In this document: one piece after another, positions 63,201-64,000 of the stretch
How the letters are laid out: the number at the start of each line of letters is the position of its first letter
Numbering within the stretch: position 1 is the stretch's first letter
Assembly (NCBI RefSeq): GCF_020023735.2
Contig: NZ_CP076444.2
Location: 1-64,000 of the forward strand
DNA from: Mycoavidus sp. HKI
GTDB lineage: Bacteria > Pseudomonadota > Gammaproteobacteria > Burkholderiales > Burkholderiaceae
Direction: 5' to 3'
DNA length: 64,000 nucleotides
Program-made: the position numbers and the translations under genes
Notes under the pieces: generated by a model
What the model was told of the DNA's origin: nothing
Databases searched by the model: none
The model's input: only the letters and a program-made list of their open reading frames with translations

Positions 63201-64000
63201 ATCGCCTGTTCACATTCTCGATAGCGGATCGCTCTGACCGCACGATGCAAGGCGACCAGCGACGACGAACAGGTCGTCTCGACGCATTCGCTCGGGCCAA
63301 ACAAGTCGAGCAAAAACGAGATCCGGTTTGGAATCATCGACGTCGCATGCCCGGTGACGAGATAGCCCTTGTTCCCCGCCCGCTTCGCCGCGTCGACCGC
63401 GTAGTTGTTCTGCGAGGCGGCGACGAAGACACCGCTGCGCCGCCGCCGGAATACCTCGGGCGCAATTCCCGCGTCTTCTAGCGCATGCCAGACGCAGGTC
63501 AGCATGAGGCGTTGCTGCGGATCCATCAGTTCAGCTTCCCGAGGCGAAATCCGGAAAAACGCCGGATCGAAATCAAACACGCCCAACATAAATCCGCCCC
63601 ATGCCGCCGCCAAGTCGGTCGCGTCTTGCGCCGCACCGCCGTTGTCACCCAGCAGGGCCGGCCGCGCAAGCGCAGCAGCAGAAATGCAGTTACGTCCGTT
63701 CACCACATGATCCCAGAAAGCCTCAACGGTATCCGCGAGCGGAAACTTACCCGCCATGCCGACGATTGCGATGTCATGTCGTTCGACGCCCCGCGCGCCA
63801 CCTTGGCCAGCGTGTTCCATCATACTTTCTCGATCAGTGCGCGCGGCTTTTGGCGGCGCATGTCGATCTGCGCCGTGCACCGACCCGGTATCCCGCGTGC
63901 GTGCCGTTCCCCCGGCAGATTCGGCGACGGCCAGTAGGCTAGGCGTGAGCACCAACTGGGCGATCTTCGATGGCGTTTCGTCGTGCGACAAGCTGGCGAC
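60200..64000 (-). CDS. Trans-AT PKS subunit, 5' end outside the window: KS-flavin monooxygenase
   Basis: About 1266 residues are visible. A TTG at 63991 has been taken as a start in one reading, but the frame stays open to the window edge, so the gene most likely continues upstream. KS (about 63770-62480): Cys in ETTCSSS, EAHGTGS, SIGHSEVAS, all catalytic residues present; the end of the domain has NSYGFGVNAH, one residue shorter than usual. After a linker ending PLPKYPFQHKEY comes a two-Rossmann flavin monooxygenase (about 61960-60420) with FAD site VVGAGPGG, LKGQLLHAGQY, and NADPH site VIGSGVSGMDIA. The HAGQY context is closer to FMO/N-hydroxylating enzymes than to the FxGxxxHxxxWP fingerprint of Baeyer-Villiger enzymes. 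No ACP follows; it starts the next protein. Likely role: oxidation of a glycyl amine to an oxime. The C-terminus is a short helical docking tail. Confidence 0.88.
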   Translation of the reverse strand, partial: VASLSHDETPSKIAQLVLTPSLLAVAESAGGTARTRDTGSVHGADRHAPPKAARTDRESMMEHAGQGGARGVERHDIAIVGMAGKFPLADTVEAFWDHVVNGRNCISAAALARPALLGDNGGAAQDATDLAAAWGGFMLGVFDFDPAFFRISPREAELMDPQQRLMLTCVWHALEDAGIAPEVFRRRRSGVFVAASQNNYAVDAAKRAGNKGYLVTGHATSMIPNRISFLLDLFGPSECVETTCSSSLVALHRAVRAIRYRECEQAIVGGINLLISPDYFESYHAMGLLSSDQATRTFQSEASGYVRSEALGMVILKPLEQAIEDNDTIHAVIKGTSVNHGGSAASLTVPNKQGIAAAIRDAIIDSGIAAETIGYIEAHGTGSLAGDDIEVDALRSALEPLVGDGWTHQDCMLSGLKPSIGHSEVASGMAALIKVVSAIRYGVIPGTPGIREQDVAARWPGIPFRLSSANHTWQSARDPDGKPLPRRAGINSYGFGVNAHVIVEEYQQADGAARDLPVAASGGAPYVAVFSARTPHELALVLQDMQAFLGRNPNCNFADLIHTLQVGRQALEVRLAIVAATVFELTSKLEQATRMLAAAEPNASSVAHSLGDVFYSGVPLGEAGSHGSYAVADLDANPAALAKAWTSGGRVRWAGIGGIYRRLPLPKYPFQHKEYCAGRSVTNTARRKRICVVGAGPGGLVMAKSLLEENHEPIVYESQQSLGGVWNLSRDKVVGTYSTTRFQNSKDTSFFSDFYPGDMEDMFPSVHDVRSYLEAYADRFDLKRHIHCGSRVTSVREVGQRWQVEIETGDQRRIEEFDGVALCHGRYQIPRRLEIEGLDTLKGQLLHAGQYFDNSPFVGKRVLVIGSGVSGMDIATEASKVADAVYWSIRSRKFILPRMVGFLPNDFVSPVNLLLDQRLRGQRYLDRLELSVPVFNEAFERSGLRPSLDELLRHPFIHINDEVVELVAAGRIKTVFGQVDRFDGNACFHRGDDVAIEDIDVVVECSGYRTDALWHYLEGVDAQRDFAMGLFYRSNPMLVNQYGLQEIGVVGTFPYLEMAARWYAQIVSGNYTLSAEELALAADTRQIVMGPLASIVIGMKLGLVPDPCVQFKEFWALLNTPSFPAQFRLRGRHANPDAPMIVDTCRQRSFVHGEAQDPEIRRLKFRLLAGLGVETLRQLLRQQQITELEYAEALKHLAEPLIIDWQSQFLTPYSDEIGAQDTQSAPGDSLMDDNHGEYLRLIKMLKERTMDGDDFLLELKALSRVL

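Noticed and set aside
10663..64000. Many open frames of 60-280 codons on the + strand across the PKS genes
   Set aside because: They are antisense or shifted shadows caused by high G/C third positions; none shows a recognisable family or a ribosome binding site, while the reverse frames are continuous megasynthases.
10663..64000. Rhizoxin biosynthesis, the best known trans-AT PKS product of Burkholderiaceae endosymbionts
   Set aside because: There is no beta-branching domain or cassette, and the Gly adenylation domain, oxygenase-methyltransferase start and salicylate-type ending do not fit rhizoxin.

Overview
The window starts on the first base of dnaA and runs dnaA, dnaN, gyrB, the usual order beside a bacterial replication origin. 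The start of DnaA ([16 protein letters not shown]) is of Burkholderiales type. These three genes use many A/T third positions, while the biosynthetic genes from about 10.7 kb onward are clearly G/C rich. A moderately AT-rich Burkholderiales core carrying a very large trans-AT polyketide locus fits a fungal endosymbiont of the Mycoavidus/Mycetohabitans kind. That assignment is inference; no species marker was tested.

Layout. 1-5245: replication genes. 5246-6547: a short spacer with a strong palindrome, then a reverse-strand BKACE-family (DUF849) gene. 6548-8990: an accessory scar holding small transposase-like debris, a class III/IV lanthipeptide synthetase remnant broken at both ends, and the C-terminal quarter of a Tn3-family transposase with its terminal inverted repeat. 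9031-10446: a reverse-strand cytochrome P450. 10663-64000: six consecutive reverse-strand genes, read from right to left, encoding a trans-AT PKS/NRPS. The most upstream one is cut by the window edge. No AT domain and no discrete acyltransferase gene is present in the window.

Assembly line in order of action (right to left): KS-flavin monooxygenase | ACP-KS0-methyltransferase | ACP, KS-DH-KR-ACP, C-A(Gly)-PCP | KS-DH-KR-ACP-ACP, KS-KR-ACP, KS-DH-KR-ACP, KS-KR-ACP-KS0 | DH-ACP-DH*, KS-KR-ACP-KS0 | DH-ACP-DH*, KS-ACP, KS-KR-ACP, KS-PT/DH-like-ACP-TE. Read by colinearity this gives an O-methyl oxime starter, an alkene, an internal glycine turned into an enamide, a hydroxyl used for lactonisation, three conjugated alkenes, and a 6-alkylsalicylate ring made by the last three modules. 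TE closure onto the hydroxyl gives a 12-membered benzolactone. This is the oximidine / necroxime (CJ-12,950-like) / lobatamide class of V-ATPase-inhibiting benzolactone enamides, and necroximes are known from Burkholderiaceae endosymbionts of Rhizopus and Mortierella. The system is therefore probably a necroxime-type cluster or a close relative, not wholly unknown. Several architectural details still deserve attention: split modules at nearly every protein junction, tandem dehydrating bimodules, Asp-to-Asn hot-dog domains, a glutamine-substituted KS, and a KR segment copied into a linker.
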